64,000 bases of DNA from Streptomyces pristinaespiralis (GCF_001278075.1 NZ_CP011340.1:1612001-1676000); one strand, 5' to 3'; counted from the stretch's first letter, positions 8,667 to 17,727 are shown. Notes: generated by a model from the letters alone, not told the origin. A program made the numbers and translations.

Positions 8667-9446
8667 TCACATGTCGAGATCCACAACGACCGGTGCATGG
8701 TCGGAGGCACCCTTGCCCTTGCGCTCCTCGCGGTCGACGAAGCTGTCCTTGACCGCCGCGGTGAAGGGCTCGTTGCCGTAGACCAGGTCGATGCGCATGC
8801 CGCGGTTCTTGGGGAAGCAGAGCTGGCGGTAGTCCCAGTAGGTGAAGGGGTGCTCGTACTTCAGCGGGCGCGGCACCACGTCGGCCAGACCGCGCTTGCG
8901 CAGTGCCTCCAGCGCCGCGCGCTCCGGCGGCGTCACATGCGTCATGCCGTCGAAGAAGGACGGGTCCCACACGTCGTCGTCGGTCGGGGCGATGTTGAAG
9001 TCACCGAGGACGGCGAACGGCCGCCCGGCGGCCGCGTCGTCGGTCACCGCGACGGACAGCGCCTCCAGCCAGCGCAGCTTGTAGCCGTAGTGGTCGTGGG
9101 CGACCTCGCGGCCGTTGGGCACATAGACCGACCAGACACGGACGGGGCCGCAGGTCGCGGAGATCGCCCTCGGCTCCTGCACGCCCTCGTAGTCCGGGGC
9201 GCCGGGCAGCCCGCGCACGACGTCGTCGAGGCCCACCCGGGAGATCACCGCCACGCCGTTCCACCTGCCGGAGGCGTTGACCGCGGACTCGTAGCCGAGC
9301 TCACGCAGCTGTGCGGCGGGGAACTGCTCCTCGGTGCACTTGGTCTCCTGGAGGCACAGCACGTCCGTGCCGCTGCTCTCCAGCCAGGCCAGCAGCCGGG
9401 GCAGCCGGGCGGTGATCGAGTTGACGTTCCACGTGGCGATGCGCAT
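8667..9446 (-). CDS. xth: Exodeoxyribonuclease III (AP endonuclease)
   Basis: A 259-aa EEP-fold nuclease. The N-terminus MRIATWNVNSITARLPRLL and the metal-binding LCLQETKC are diagnostic, followed by YVPNG, LGDFNIAPTDDDVW, MRIDLVYG and the C-terminal GASDHAPVVVDL. It removes nucleotides 3' to 5' and cuts at abasic sites in base-excision repair. All catalytic residues (Asn7, the Glu of QETK, Asp/Asn of GDFN, Asp/His of SDH) are present. It follows the MBL hydrolase gene by 53 bp in the same direction. Confidence 0.93.
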   Translation of the reverse strand: MRIATWNVNSITARLPRLLAWLESSGTDVLCLQETKCTEEQFPAAQLRELGYESAVNASGRWNGVAVISRVGLDDVVRGLPGAPDYEGVQEPRAISATCGPVRVWSVYVPNGREVAHDHYGYKLRWLEALSVAVTDDAAAGRPFAVLGDFNIAPTDDDVWDPSFFDGMTHVTPPERAALEALRKRGLADVVPRPLKYEHPFTYWDYRQLCFPKNRGMRIDLVYGNEPFTAAVKDSFVDREERKGKGASDHAPVVVDLDM

Positions 9447-9499
9447 GACCCAAAGCCTAACCGCGGGGTGTGACAGTCACCCGGCCCGCCGCCGGACCC

Positions 9500-10132
9500 T
9501 CACAGTTCCAGCGTTCGCCCGGCGGCCAGGCGCTCGTGCCGGGCGCCGCCGAGCTCGCCGATCTGCCGGTCGTAGATCGGCCGGGCCAGATCCGTGAGCA
9601 GGGCGTCGTGGACGTCGACGGCCCGGCGCGGCGCCACCTCGCGGACGTAGTCGATGACCTCCGAGATCTTGTTCCACGGGGCGTGCACCGGCAGCATCAG
9701 CGTGTCCACCGGCCGGCCGGGGACCGTGAGCGCGTCGCCCGGGTGGAAGACGGAGCCGTCCACCAGGTATCCGACATTGGTGATCCGCGGGATGTCCGGA
9801 TGGATCACCGCGTGCAGCTCGCCGTGCACCTGGACGTCGAAGCCCGCCGCGGTGAAGGTGTCACCGTGCCCCACGGTGCGCACGCGCCCGGGAAACGCGG
9901 CGGACAGCCGCTCGGCGACACTGCGCAGGGTCCACAGCCGTGCCGACGGGTTCGCCTCGAGGGCCGCGCGCAGCCTGCCCTCGTCGAAGTGGTCGGGGTG
10001 CTCGTGCGTGACGAGCAGGACGTCGGCCCCCACGGCGGCGTCCTGCTCGCTGAAGCCGCCGGGGTCGATGACCAGACGCCGCCCGTCCTTCTCGAGCTGG
10101 ACGCAGGCGTGGATCCGCTTGGTGAGCCTCAT
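9500..10132 (-). CDS. MBL-fold metallo-hydrolase
   Basis: A 210-aa metallo-beta-lactamase-fold protein of the UlaG/YtnP-like type. The metal motif is THEHPDHFD (HxHxDH, residues about 44-50). Further ligands lie at GELHAVIHP and FHPGDALTVPG, with MLPVHAPW near the C-terminus. It is cytoplasmic and probably hydrolyses a lactone or phosphoester; the substrate is unknown. It starts 12 nt after the PcaL-like gene, so the two are almost certainly cotranscribed. Its place beside an enol-lactonase makes a role in lactone handling tempting but unproven. Confidence 0.88.
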   Translation of the reverse strand: MRLTKRIHACVQLEKDGRRLVIDPGGFSEQDAAVGADVLLVTHEHPDHFDEGRLRAALEANPSARLWTLRSVAERLSAAFPGRVRTVGHGDTFTAAGFDVQVHGELHAVIHPDIPRITNVGYLVDGSVFHPGDALTVPGRPVDTLMLPVHAPWNKISEVIDYVREVAPRRAVDVHDALLTDLARPIYDRQIGELGGARHERLAAGRTLEL

Positions 10133-10144
10133 GCGACCATCCTG

Positions 10145-11425
10145 CTACGCCCGGGGCGTCGTCTCCTCCTGTATCACCGCCTGCGCCACCCGGAAAGCGG
10201 AGTTCGCCGCGGGGACGCCGCAGTAGACGGCCGTGTGGATCAGGATCTCCCTGATCTCCGAAGGGGTCAGACCGTTGCGCAGCGCCGCCCTGGTGTGCGG
10301 GGCCAGCTCCTCCAGGTGCCCCCCGGCGACCAGCGCGGTCAGCGTCACACAGCTGCGCATGCGTCTGTCCAGGCCGTCGCGGGTCCACACCTCGCCCCAG
10401 GCGAAGCGGGTGATCAGCTCCTGGAAGTCGCCGGTGAAGTCGTCGCCGTCGGCCAGCACGTCGTCGACGTGCGCGTCGCCGAGCACCTCGCGGCGCACCT
10501 TCATGCCCGCCTGGTACGGGTCGGCCCTGCCCGGCCCGGTGGCCTGCGGCTGCTCCGTGGCGGCGGCGGGCGCGATCTCGGCGACCGGCGCGACGGGTGC
10601 CGAGGTCACGGGAGCCGACGGGGCCGGGATCGCCGCGAGGGTGTCGTGCCACGCCGTGGCGAAGTGGTGGGCGAGCAGGTCCGTGACCGCCGCGGGCTGC
10701 TCGACGGGCGCCAGGTGGGAGGCTCCGGGCACGAGCGCGAGCCGGGCGTCCGGTATCCCGGCGACCAGCGTGCGGGCCTCCGCGGGTCCGGTGACCTGGT
10801 CCTCGGACCCGACCACGACGAGCGTGGGGACCTGGATGCGGCCGAGGCCGGCGCGGACGTCGAACGCGGCCAGCGCCTCGCAGGCGGCGATGTAGCAGCC
10901 GGGGTCGGTGGTGCGGACCATCTGGACGGCCCACTCGACGATCGCCGGCTGGGCGGCCGCGAACGCCGGGGTGAACCAGCGCTCCGGCGCGCTGCGGGCG
11001 ATCGGGTCGAGCCCGTTGGTGCGGACGACGACACCGCGCTGGCGGAACTCGTCCGCGGTGCCGAACCGGGGGGAGGCCGCGACGAGCGCCAGGGTCGCCA
11101 CGCGCTGCGGGTGGCGCAGCGCCAGCTCGATGCCCACCGCGCCGCCGACCGAGCAGCCTGCGTAGCCGAACCGCTGCACACCGAGCTGGTCCAGGGTGGC
11201 GAGCAGCCGCTCCGCGAGGTCACCGACGGACGAGGCCGGGTACGCGGGCGCGCCGCCGTGGCCCGGCAGGTCGTAGCGGATCACCCGCCACCGCTCGGAG
11301 AGCTCGGCGATCTGCCGGTCCCACATGTGCCAGGTGGTACCCAGGGAGGGCCCCAGGACCAGGATCGGTGCGTCCTCCGGCCCGTCGACGCGGTATTGCA
11401 GGGTGTTCGGTGGTGTCTCGCTCAC
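10145..11425 (-). CDS. pcaL: PcaL-type fusion: 3-oxoadipate enol-lactonase + 4-carboxymuconolactone decarboxylase
   Basis: A 426-aa two-domain enzyme. Residues 1-265 are an alpha/beta hydrolase of the PcaD type: LGPSLGTTWHMWD, nucleophile elbow GCSVGG, acid in VGSEDQV and base in ASHLAPVE. An Ala/Pro-rich linker (265-300) leads to a CMD/AhpD domain (about 305-426) with MRSCVTLTALVAGGHLEELAPH, RNGLTPSEIREILIHTAVYCG and VPAANSAFRVAQ. Such fusions convert carboxymuconolactone to 3-oxoadipate in protocatechuate breakdown. The other pca genes are not in the window, so it may act in a separate degradation route. Head gene of a run with MBL, xth and DUF6278. Confidence 0.9.
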   Translation of the reverse strand: MSETPPNTLQYRVDGPEDAPILVLGPSLGTTWHMWDRQIAELSERWRVIRYDLPGHGGAPAYPASSVGDLAERLLATLDQLGVQRFGYAGCSVGGAVGIELALRHPQRVATLALVAASPRFGTADEFRQRGVVVRTNGLDPIARSAPERWFTPAFAAAQPAIVEWAVQMVRTTDPGCYIAACEALAAFDVRAGLGRIQVPTLVVVGSEDQVTGPAEARTLVAGIPDARLALVPGASHLAPVEQPAAVTDLLAHHFATAWHDTLAAIPAPSAPVTSAPVAPVAEIAPAAATEQPQATGPGRADPYQAGMKVRREVLGDAHVDDVLADGDDFTGDFQELITRFAWGEVWTRDGLDRRMRSCVTLTALVAGGHLEELAPHTRAALRNGLTPSEIREILIHTAVYCGVPAANSAFRVAQAVIQEETTPRA

Positions 11426-11446
11426 CCGTCAGACCCTCTCATCTCT

Positions 11447-11630
11447 TACGGACGCCCCCATGACTGGGGTTCAGTGGATACCGTCCTGACCAGGTTGCAG
11501 ACATCTCGGGCGACATGTCGCTCGAGGCATCGGATGATCTCACGTCGGGTCCTCCCCCCTGGATGCAGCGTTCGTAGTACGCCTGGGTGCGGGGATCGAA
11601 GCGCAGCCGGGTGAACACGATGCGGTGCGC
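11447..11630 (-). pseudogene. C-terminal remnant of an IS110-family transposase
   Basis: Reading minus, RIVFTRLRFDPRTQAYYERCI is followed after one frameshift by RREIIRCLERHVARDVCNLV and a stop (TAA at 11447-11449). This is the characteristic C-terminus of IS110/IS1111-type transposases. No N-terminal DEDD catalytic part, no element ends and no second copy are visible, so this is dead mobile-element debris. The piece ends near 11630; beyond it the frame no longer matches a transposase. Confidence 0.75.
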
Positions 11631-11689
11631 AGCGGCGTCAGCCTGCCGGTCGCCCACCGTGGTTGGGCCGACGCGAGCTCCGACGGCCG

Positions 11690-11862
11690 GGCCTGTCGGA
11701 TGCGGGATTGTCCGGCAGCGACCAGTAGCCGACACCGTCCGCGCCCACGTAGTGCCCGGACTCGGGGCCGGCTTCGTCGCCCGTCAGCCACGGCACCACC
11801 GCGGCGCCCCATCCGGAGCTTCGGCCGATTGCGCGTGCGACGACGTCCTGTGGTGTGCGTCC
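11690..11862 (-). pseudogene. Unidentified coding-like remnant
   Basis: A minus-strand frame without a start reads ARAIGRSSGWGAAVVPWLTG and ESGHYVGADGVGYWSLPD, with the codon bias of a real gene. It overlaps the tail of the ABC exporter gene in another frame and abuts the IS110 remnant. I do not recognise the family. The likely history is loss of a gene by insertion and decay, leaving the exporter gene to read into the debris. Confidence 0.3.
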
Positions 11863-13727
11863 GGCACCGGGTCGGCCGGTCCGGGCAGCCCGCTGGTGCC
11901 GGCTCCTGGGACCGGGCGTCCGGGGGCCGACTCGGTGCTCTCACCGAGGAAGCCGCCCGACTGGTGCTGCCACAGCTTGGCGTAGGCACCGTTCGCCGCG
12001 AGGAGCTCCTCGTGGGTGCCCTGCTCGACGACGCTTCCGCGATCGAGGACGACGAGACGGTCCATGCCGGCGACGGTGCTCAGACGGTGGGCGACCACGA
12101 GAGCCGTACGGCCGTCCATCAACCGCCACAGGGCGTCCTGGACGAGGAGCTCGCTCTCCGAGTCCAGCGCGCTGGTCGCCTCGTCGAGCAGCAGGATCGG
12201 GGCGTCGCGCAGGATGGCCCTGGCGAGGGCGACGCGCTGGCGCTGGCCGCCCGAGAGTTTGACTCCCCGCTCCCCCACAAGGGTGGCGAAGCCGTCGGGG
12301 AGTTGGTCGGCGAACTCCGTGACGTGCGCGGCCGCGGCGGCCGCGTGGATCTCGTCGTCGCCGGCACCGGGCCGGGCGAAGGCGATGTTGTCCCGCAGGC
12401 TGCGGTGGAACATGGCGGGTTCCTGCGGGACGTAGGCGATCAGTGAGCGCAGGTCGGTCTGGCGCAGCCGGCTGATGTCGTGACCACCGATCAGGATGCG
12501 TCCGGCGTCGATGTCCGACATCCGCAGCAGGAGCCGGGTGAGTGTGGTCTTGCCGCCGCCGGACCTGCCGACCAGACCGATCCTCGCGCCCGCGGGCACG
12601 TCCAGGTCAAGGCCTTGGAAGATCGGCTTCGCACCCGCGTGGGCGAAGGTCACCGCCTCGAAGTTGATGCCGGTGTCCCGCGGTGCGAGTGGTTCGGGTT
12701 CCGTCGGGTCGAGCACGGTGGGCGGATCCAGCAGCAGCTCCGTGAACTGCGCGGCCTCGGTCATCGAGCTTTCCAGACGCCGGTAGATCTGGTTGAACTC
12801 GAACATGATCTGGGTCGCGTTGGAGTAGTAGGTGAAGGCGACGACGACCTCCTCCACTCCCCGGCCCGGGCCACCGAAGGCGATGGCGACCAACAGGCCC
12901 AGCACGTTGGTCAGCACGGACATGGGGGCGATCAGGGTGTCGACGCGCAGATTGCCGTAGTCCCACGACCTCAGCGTCAGGCGCCGGGAGTCCGCGACAC
13001 GGCTGCGGTGTTCGTCGGCCTCCCGCCGCTCGGCCGCGAACGCCCGGATGGTCTCCATGTTCATGAGGCTGTCGGCGACGTGGCCGGAGACCCGGGCGAT
13101 CGCCGCCTCACGGTCGTTGACGAGCCTCTGCCGGCGACGGATCAGAGGTGTCGCGGCCACCACGGTCAGCACGATCATCACAAGAAGGCCGGCGACGAGC
13201 ATCGGTTCGTAGCTCCACAGCACCACGGCACCGAACAACAGGGGGACGAGGCTGCCCACGATCCGGTACGTCACCGTGTCGACGAAGTCCTCGAAGCGCT
13301 TGCCGAAACTCAGCACCCGTTTGGTCAGGGAGCCGGCGAAGTTGTCGTGGAAGAATGCCGCGTCCTTGGCGAGGAGCTCGTCCATGCCGCTCACGTACAG
13401 GTGCTCCATGCCGAGGGCGTCCACGCGGTTCAGGCAGTGCTGCCCGACCCGCCACACGGCCTCGGCGAGCAGCAGCGTCACGCCGAAGCCCAGCACGTAC
13501 GGCAGCGCCGAGCCGAGGGTGAGACCGCCGTCGTCGGCAGCCTGTCCTGCCAGTTTGGCGATCAGCAGGGGGGCGACGTAGCGGATGCCGATGTTGCCCA
13601 CGGCCGGCAGCAGCAGCGCGGGCAGGGCCAGCCGTCGTAGTCGCAACAGTTCCCGGCCGTAGCGGCGCAGTGCCAGAACGACCGCGCTCCTGGCCGGCGT
13701 CGGCCCTCGCGAATCTGTTGTCCCCAT
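11784..13727 (-). CDS. ABC exporter, fused membrane and ATPase domains
   Basis: A 647-aa half-transporter from the ATG at 13727, preceded by GGGAG. Residues 30-320 hold six membrane segments (LPALLLPAVGNIGIRYVAPL, LPYVLGFGVTLLLAEAVW, MLVAGLLVMIVLTVVAATPL and others). The ATPase domain has GRSGGGKTT (Walker A), AYVPQEPAMFHRSLRDNIAF, KLSGGQRQR, ILLLDEATSALDSES and VVAHRLSTV. It should act as a homodimer that exports a lipid, drug or peptide. The last 45 residues after GGFLGE are Pro/Ser/Ala-rich and run over a gene remnant, so the original stop has probably been lost. No substrate gene is adjacent. Confidence 0.88.
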   Translation of the reverse strand: MGTTDSRGPTPARSAVVLALRRYGRELLRLRRLALPALLLPAVGNIGIRYVAPLLIAKLAGQAADDGGLTLGSALPYVLGFGVTLLLAEAVWRVGQHCLNRVDALGMEHLYVSGMDELLAKDAAFFHDNFAGSLTKRVLSFGKRFEDFVDTVTYRIVGSLVPLLFGAVVLWSYEPMLVAGLLVMIVLTVVAATPLIRRRQRLVNDREAAIARVSGHVADSLMNMETIRAFAAERREADEHRSRVADSRRLTLRSWDYGNLRVDTLIAPMSVLTNVLGLLVAIAFGGPGRGVEEVVVAFTYYSNATQIMFEFNQIYRRLESSMTEAAQFTELLLDPPTVLDPTEPEPLAPRDTGINFEAVTFAHAGAKPIFQGLDLDVPAGARIGLVGRSGGGKTTLTRLLLRMSDIDAGRILIGGHDISRLRQTDLRSLIAYVPQEPAMFHRSLRDNIAFARPGAGDDEIHAAAAAAHVTEFADQLPDGFATLVGERGVKLSGGQRQRVALARAILRDAPILLLDEATSALDSESELLVQDALWRLMDGRTALVVAHRLSTVAGMDRLVVLDRGSVVEQGTHEELLAANGAYAKLWQHQSGGFLGESTESAPGRPVPGAGTSGLPGPADPVPDAHHRTSSHAQSAEAPDGAPRWCRG

Positions 13728-13814
13728 CACACTCCCGGAGGTTCGGAAGTCGGAAGTGTCCCGTCGGGGACGGTTCTCGGTCCAGGCATTTACCGCGGAC
13801 CGGCGAGAACCGGA

Positions 13815-13985
13815 CATCGCTGCGTCCAGAGTACGCAGCGGACGTATCCGGCGGTGGGCCTGCGGTTGTCGGGGCAGCCGTCGTCGTAGTTCAGGGCCGG
13901 CGCACGGCGGGCTCGGGGTCGGAGGCACCGGCCGTCCAGTACCAGGTGTCCTTCTGGGTTCCAAGGAAGGCGTATCCCACCTCTC
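13815..13985 (-). pseudogene. DUF1566 (Lcl-type) C-terminal domain remnant
   Basis: On the minus strand YAFLGTQKDTWYWTAGASDP leads to a stop. After a one-base shift the text continues ALNYDDGCPDNRRPTAGYVR and ends CVLW. This is the end of a DUF1566/Lcl domain, whose hallmark is a 'YWTAT...ALNYDDG...YVRCVR' ending. Only about 55 residues remain and there is at least one frameshift. The rest of the 13728-14178 interval (451 bp) shows no gene; it holds the exporter's ribosome binding site and promoter region. Confidence 0.6.
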
Positions 13986-14178
13986 ACGCGCCGTCACACG
14001 CGTCTCACCGACAGCGTCGACGCACCTGGACCACGAGGAGCCGACCCTGTAAACGCTCCTCCCTGGACCACCTGGATCCCCTGGACGACACAAGACGCGA
14101 TCTACAACCTGTGCCAGGTGGCACCCGGCGTCGCTGGAACGGGGCGCCGAGCCGCCGCATCCGCGCCGGCCCGGCCGG

Positions 14179-14907
14179 TCACGGCAGCCTCGCGCACACC
14201 TGGGCGAACCGCCGCGTGAACACCGACCACCCCGCGACCGCCGCGCCCTCGTCGGCCACGGCCCGGGCGTGCAGCCGGTCCCTGTCGAAGCCCTGCCGGG
14301 CCAGCGTCTCCCGGTCCCAACCGGCGATCCGCTCGGCCTCCGCCTCCGGGTGGAACTGCACACCCCAGGCCCGCGCGCCGACCCGGAACGCCTGGTGGGG
14401 GCAGGCCTCGCTGGAGGCCAACCACACTGCGTCCGGCGGGAGTTCAGTGATCGCGTCGACGTGCCGCTCGATCGCGGGAACCGCCGGGCCGAGCCCGTAC
14501 AGCAGCGGATCGTCGGCGGCTTCGGGGCGCAGCCGGATCTGTGTGCTGCCGAACTCCGGCCGACCGTGACGCGCCCGTACTATGCCGCCCGCGACCTGCG
14601 CGAGCAACTGGCTCCCGAGGCAGATGCCGAGGACGGGCGTGCTCTCGTCCAGCGCCTGGGCGACGAGGCGTCGGGTTGCCGGGAGCCAGGGCGCGCGCTC
14701 GTCGTCGTCCGGCAGGAAGCCGCCGCCGAGCACGAGGAGCGGCCTGCCGTCGAGCGTCCGGGGCAGTGCCTCACCCTCGTAGGGACGCAGCACGTGGAGG
14801 CGGATTCCCGCCTCGCGCAGCCAGACCCCGACCCGGCCGGGACCGCCGCTCCTGGTGTTCTGTACGACCACGGCAGTCGGTCGGCCCGGTGCATGCGAGG
14901 GCGTCAT
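14179..14907 (-). CDS. Class I glutamine amidotransferase-like protein
   Basis: A 242-aa stand-alone GATase-1 domain. The triad is complete: GICLGSQ (Cys96) and FHPE (His186, Glu188). The rest, including LVLGGGFLPDDDE and VQFHPEAEAERIAGWD, fits the GMP-synthase-like group that frees ammonia from glutamine or cleaves gamma-glutamyl groups. No synthetase partner is adjacent. Two ATGs are possible; I use 14907 because GGGAG lies 11 nt upstream of it, while the one at 14931 has nothing similar. Confidence 0.85.
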   Translation of the reverse strand: MTPSHAPGRPTAVVVQNTRSGGPGRVGVWLREAGIRLHVLRPYEGEALPRTLDGRPLLVLGGGFLPDDDERAPWLPATRRLVAQALDESTPVLGICLGSQLLAQVAGGIVRARHGRPEFGSTQIRLRPEAADDPLLYGLGPAVPAIERHVDAITELPPDAVWLASSEACPHQAFRVGARAWGVQFHPEAEAERIAGWDRETLARQGFDRDRLHARAVADEGAAVAGWSVFTRRFAQVCARLP

Positions 14908-15360
14908 CGCCTCAGCTCCCTTGCTCGGCATCTGCGATCGCTGCGTTGATCCCTACGTCGATCAAGGCAGCAGATCAGGGCGGGCCACACGACGTCAACG
15001 GTCCGTCGGCCGCCGTACTCGGTGGGGCCATGCCCACCCGCAGCCGCGGTGACACGCTCCACGGGCCGACCGGCCATCGCCGAGCGCTGCCTACCCTCGC
15101 GCCTCGGGGCGCTCACCGTCGATGACGGCCCCGTCGTGACGGTGCAGGCCGCCGGCGACCCCGCGACGGTCAACCGGACCACTGGGCCTGCTCCTTTCAG
15201 GCCTGCCGGACCGACCGTCCCCCCCAACTCATCTCGCTGCAGCCGAGAACGGCTCCCAGGCAAGGGGCAGCGAGGGCCGGCCATCCTCATATAGGGGCAA
15301 ATTTGGGGAAGTTGAGCTCGACCCATCCTTAGTTCTTCCAACAGAAAGCAATCTTTGTCC
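14908..15360. other. Intergenic stretch without a recognisable gene
   Basis: About 450 bp between the amidotransferase start and the promoter of the sugar dehydrogenase. Short open frames occur on both strands (for example 15022-15294 plus and 14904-15341 minus), but none has a ribosome binding site, family resemblance or convincing codon bias. The last 100 bp are AT-richer, as expected of a promoter region. Confidence 0.5.
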
Positions 15361-15389
15361 TTGACGAGGCAAAAGCCGGACCCTAGCGT
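15361..15389 (+). promoter_or_regulatory. Predicted sigma-70-type promoter of the sugar dehydrogenase
   Basis: TTGACG (15361-15366), a 17-bp spacer and TAGCGT (15384-15389) match the Streptomyces housekeeping consensus TTGACn-17-TAGnnT. The element lies 100 bp upstream of the GTG start at 15489. Confidence 0.6.
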
Positions 15390-15488
15390 CTGCTCCGGTT
15401 TTCAACAGTGCACGGGCGACAACCCCCTTGCACTGCGCGCGGCATGTCCCATGTCTCGCGGCAGCCGTCCAGGACCGAGGAGTTCTGA

Positions 15489-17609
15489 GTGCGCAAGAGA
15501 AGGATCGCCACCCTCATGGGAGCAGGGGCGCTCGCCCTGACAGTCGGATTCCAGCCCACGGCCAACGGCCAGCCGGTGAAGGTGGATTCGGACCCGCCGG
15601 TCACCTCCGCCTTCCAGAAGGTCACTCTCAACGACCGCCCGGGCGAGCCCATGGCCCTCGCCGTCCTGCCCGATCTGCGCGTGTTGCACACCGCACGCAC
15701 GGGTGAGGTCCGGATCCACGATCCGAAGAGCGGAGTGAACTTCCTCGCCGCCGACCTGAAGAAGAGCCCTTCGGGCCTCTACCAGCATGACGAGGAGGGC
15801 GTGCAGGGCATCGCGGTCGACCCCGACTTCGGCAAGAACAAGTGGGTCTACCTGTACTACTCACCCCGTCTCGACACCCCCATGGACAACCCGGCCACGC
15901 CGGGCGTCAACGAGGGTGACGCGCCGCAGGCGGGCACGGCCGAGGACTTCGCCAAGTACAAGGGCTTCACCCGCCTTTCCCGCTTCAAGCTCGAGGGGAA
16001 CCGGCTCGACTTCGCCAGCGAGCAGAAGATCCTCGACGTCCCAGCGGACCGCGGTACCTGCTGCCATGTCGGCGGCAAGATCGACTTCGATCACAAGGGC
16101 AACCTCTTCCTGTCCACCGGTGACGACACCAACCCGTTCTCCTCCGACGGCTACAGCCCCATCGACGACAGCCCCCGCCGGAACCCGGCCTACGACGCCC
16201 GCCGCACCTCGGGCAACAGCAACGACCTGCGCGGCAAGGTGCTGCGCATCAAGGTGAAGAAGAACGGTGGCTACACCGTCCCGGACGGCAACCTCTTCGA
16301 GCCGGGCACACCGAAGACCCGTCCCGAGATCTACGCCATGGGTCTGCGCAACCCGTTCCGCTTCGCGGTGGACGACAGGACCGGCGAGGTCTACCTCGGC
16401 GACTACTCGCCCGACGCCGGCAAGGCGGATCCCGGCCGCGGGCCTTCCGGCCAGGGCCGCTGGATGGTCATCGACCGTCCGGCGAACTACGGCTGGCCGT
16501 TCTGCGTCACGCAGGACATGCCGTACCAGGACTACGACTTCGCCACGAAGAAGTCCGCCGGTCCGTTCGACTGCGCCAGGCCGGTCAACGACTCGGCCCA
16601 CAACACCGGCCTGCGCGAACTGCCGCCGGTGACCGACGCGGAGATCGTGTACGGCTACGGCGCCTCCGAGAAGTTCCCGGAGCTCGGCACGGGCGGCATC
16701 GGCCCGATGGGCGGTCCGGCGTACCGCTACGACCGCCGGAACACCGCGGAGAACCGCTGGCCCGCCTACTTCGACGGCAAGCCTCTCTTCTACGAGTGGA
16801 CCCGCGACCAGATGAAGGCCATCACTCTCGGCAGGAAGAACCAGGTCGAGAAGATCGAGGACGCGATCCCCTCGATAACCACCGACGGCCCGATCGATGC
16901 CGAGTTCGGCCCGGACGGCGCGCTCTACGTCCTCGAGTACGGCACCGGCTACTTCGCCGAACTCCCCGAAGCCCAGCTCGCCCGCATCGACTACACCAGG
17001 GGCAACCGGACCCCGGAGCCCAAGGTCGCCGCCGACGTGACCAACGGCACCAACCCGCTGACCGTCCAGTTCTCCAGCGCCGGCACCACGGACGCCGACG
17101 GTGACGCCCTCAGCTACTCGTGGGACTTCGACGCCGACGGCACCGTGGACTCCACCGAGCCGAACCCGAAGCACACGTTCACCAGGAACGCCGTCTTCGA
17201 CGCCACGCTGAAGGTCACCGACAGCACGGGCCGCTCGGCCGCGGCCTCGGTGCCGGTGGTCGTGGGCAACAAGGCGCCGGTCGTCTCACTGACGACCGAT
17301 CCGGCTCCGCACGGCGGCACGGCGTTCCACTGGGGTGACACCGTCACGTGGAAGGTCACCGTGACGGACGATCAGCCTGTGGACTGCTCGAAGGTGACCG
17401 TCTCGTTCATCCTCGGTCACGACACCCATGGACATCCGCTCTCTACCAGCAACGGCTGCAGCGGATCGTTCGAGACCTTCGTGGACGGCGGACACGCTGG
17501 TGCCGACAACCTGAAGGCCGTGTTCAACGCCGCCTACACGGACACGCCCCCGAACGGCCTGCCCGCCCTCTCGAGCAGCGCCGAGGTAGCGCTGACCCCG
17601 GCCGACTGA
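15489..17609 (+). CDS. Secreted PQQ-type sugar dehydrogenase with PKD domain
   Basis: A 706-aa exported protein. The signal peptide (residues 1-27) reads RKRRIATLMGAGALALTVGF. Residues 40-500 form the six-bladed glucose/sorbosone dehydrogenase propeller: EEGVQGIAVDPDFGKNKWVY, CCHVGGKIDFDHKGNLFLST, EIYAMGLRNPFRFAVD, ANYGWPFCV and DAEFGPDGALYVLEYG. Residues 515-595 are a PKD domain (AGTTDADGDALSYSWDFDAD). A further beta domain with cysteines ends the protein. It probably oxidises a sugar or sugar-containing polymer on the surface, the PKD part serving as a binding or spacer module. The closest Streptomyces proteins I recall are annotated ThuA- or sorbosone-dehydrogenase-like, so PQQ dependence is inferred. 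Confidence 0.88.
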   Translation: MRKRRIATLMGAGALALTVGFQPTANGQPVKVDSDPPVTSAFQKVTLNDRPGEPMALAVLPDLRVLHTARTGEVRIHDPKSGVNFLAADLKKSPSGLYQHDEEGVQGIAVDPDFGKNKWVYLYYSPRLDTPMDNPATPGVNEGDAPQAGTAEDFAKYKGFTRLSRFKLEGNRLDFASEQKILDVPADRGTCCHVGGKIDFDHKGNLFLSTGDDTNPFSSDGYSPIDDSPRRNPAYDARRTSGNSNDLRGKVLRIKVKKNGGYTVPDGNLFEPGTPKTRPEIYAMGLRNPFRFAVDDRTGEVYLGDYSPDAGKADPGRGPSGQGRWMVIDRPANYGWPFCVTQDMPYQDYDFATKKSAGPFDCARPVNDSAHNTGLRELPPVTDAEIVYGYGASEKFPELGTGGIGPMGGPAYRYDRRNTAENRWPAYFDGKPLFYEWTRDQMKAITLGRKNQVEKIEDAIPSITTDGPIDAEFGPDGALYVLEYGTGYFAELPEAQLARIDYTRGNRTPEPKVAADVTNGTNPLTVQFSSAGTTDADGDALSYSWDFDADGTVDSTEPNPKHTFTRNAVFDATLKVTDSTGRSAAASVPVVVGNKAPVVSLTTDPAPHGGTAFHWGDTVTWKVTVTDDQPVDCSKVTVSFILGHDTHGHPLSTSNGCSGSFETFVDGGHAGADNLKAVFNAAYTDTPPNGLPALSSSAEVALTPAD

Positions 17610-17627
17610 CAACGGAACAGCGATGTC

Positions 17628-17654
17628 GGGGCGCCGCCCGCCGGGCGGCGCCCC
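17628..17654. terminator. Perfect 12-bp hairpin between convergent genes
   Basis: GGGGCGCCGCCC (17628-17639) and GGGCGGCGCCCC (17643-17654) pair completely with a 3-nt loop. It lies 19 nt past the sugar dehydrogenase stop and 74 nt before the convergent stop of the protease-nuclease gene. It is a strong bidirectional terminator by stability, without a T tract. Confidence 0.7.
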
Positions 17655-17727
17655 GGCTCCACCGGCCCGGGCACCCGCCAAGGCGGTGAGGACGCGTCGG
17701 GTCTTCGTCCCGGACTGCTCGGAGGCC

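Noticed and set aside
9470..11614. Plus-strand 714-codon frame antisense to the MBL and PcaL genes
   Set aside because: The minus-strand genes have full enzyme motifs; the plus frame is Arg/Gly/Asp-rich shadow text.
11447..11630. Intact IS110 element
   Set aside because: Only the C-terminal 60 codons remain with a frameshift; no catalytic part or ends are seen.
13815..13985. Lasso or lanthipeptide precursor next to the ABC exporter
   Set aside because: The cysteine-containing short frame is better explained as the end of a DUF1566 domain with a frameshift, and no modification enzymes are present.
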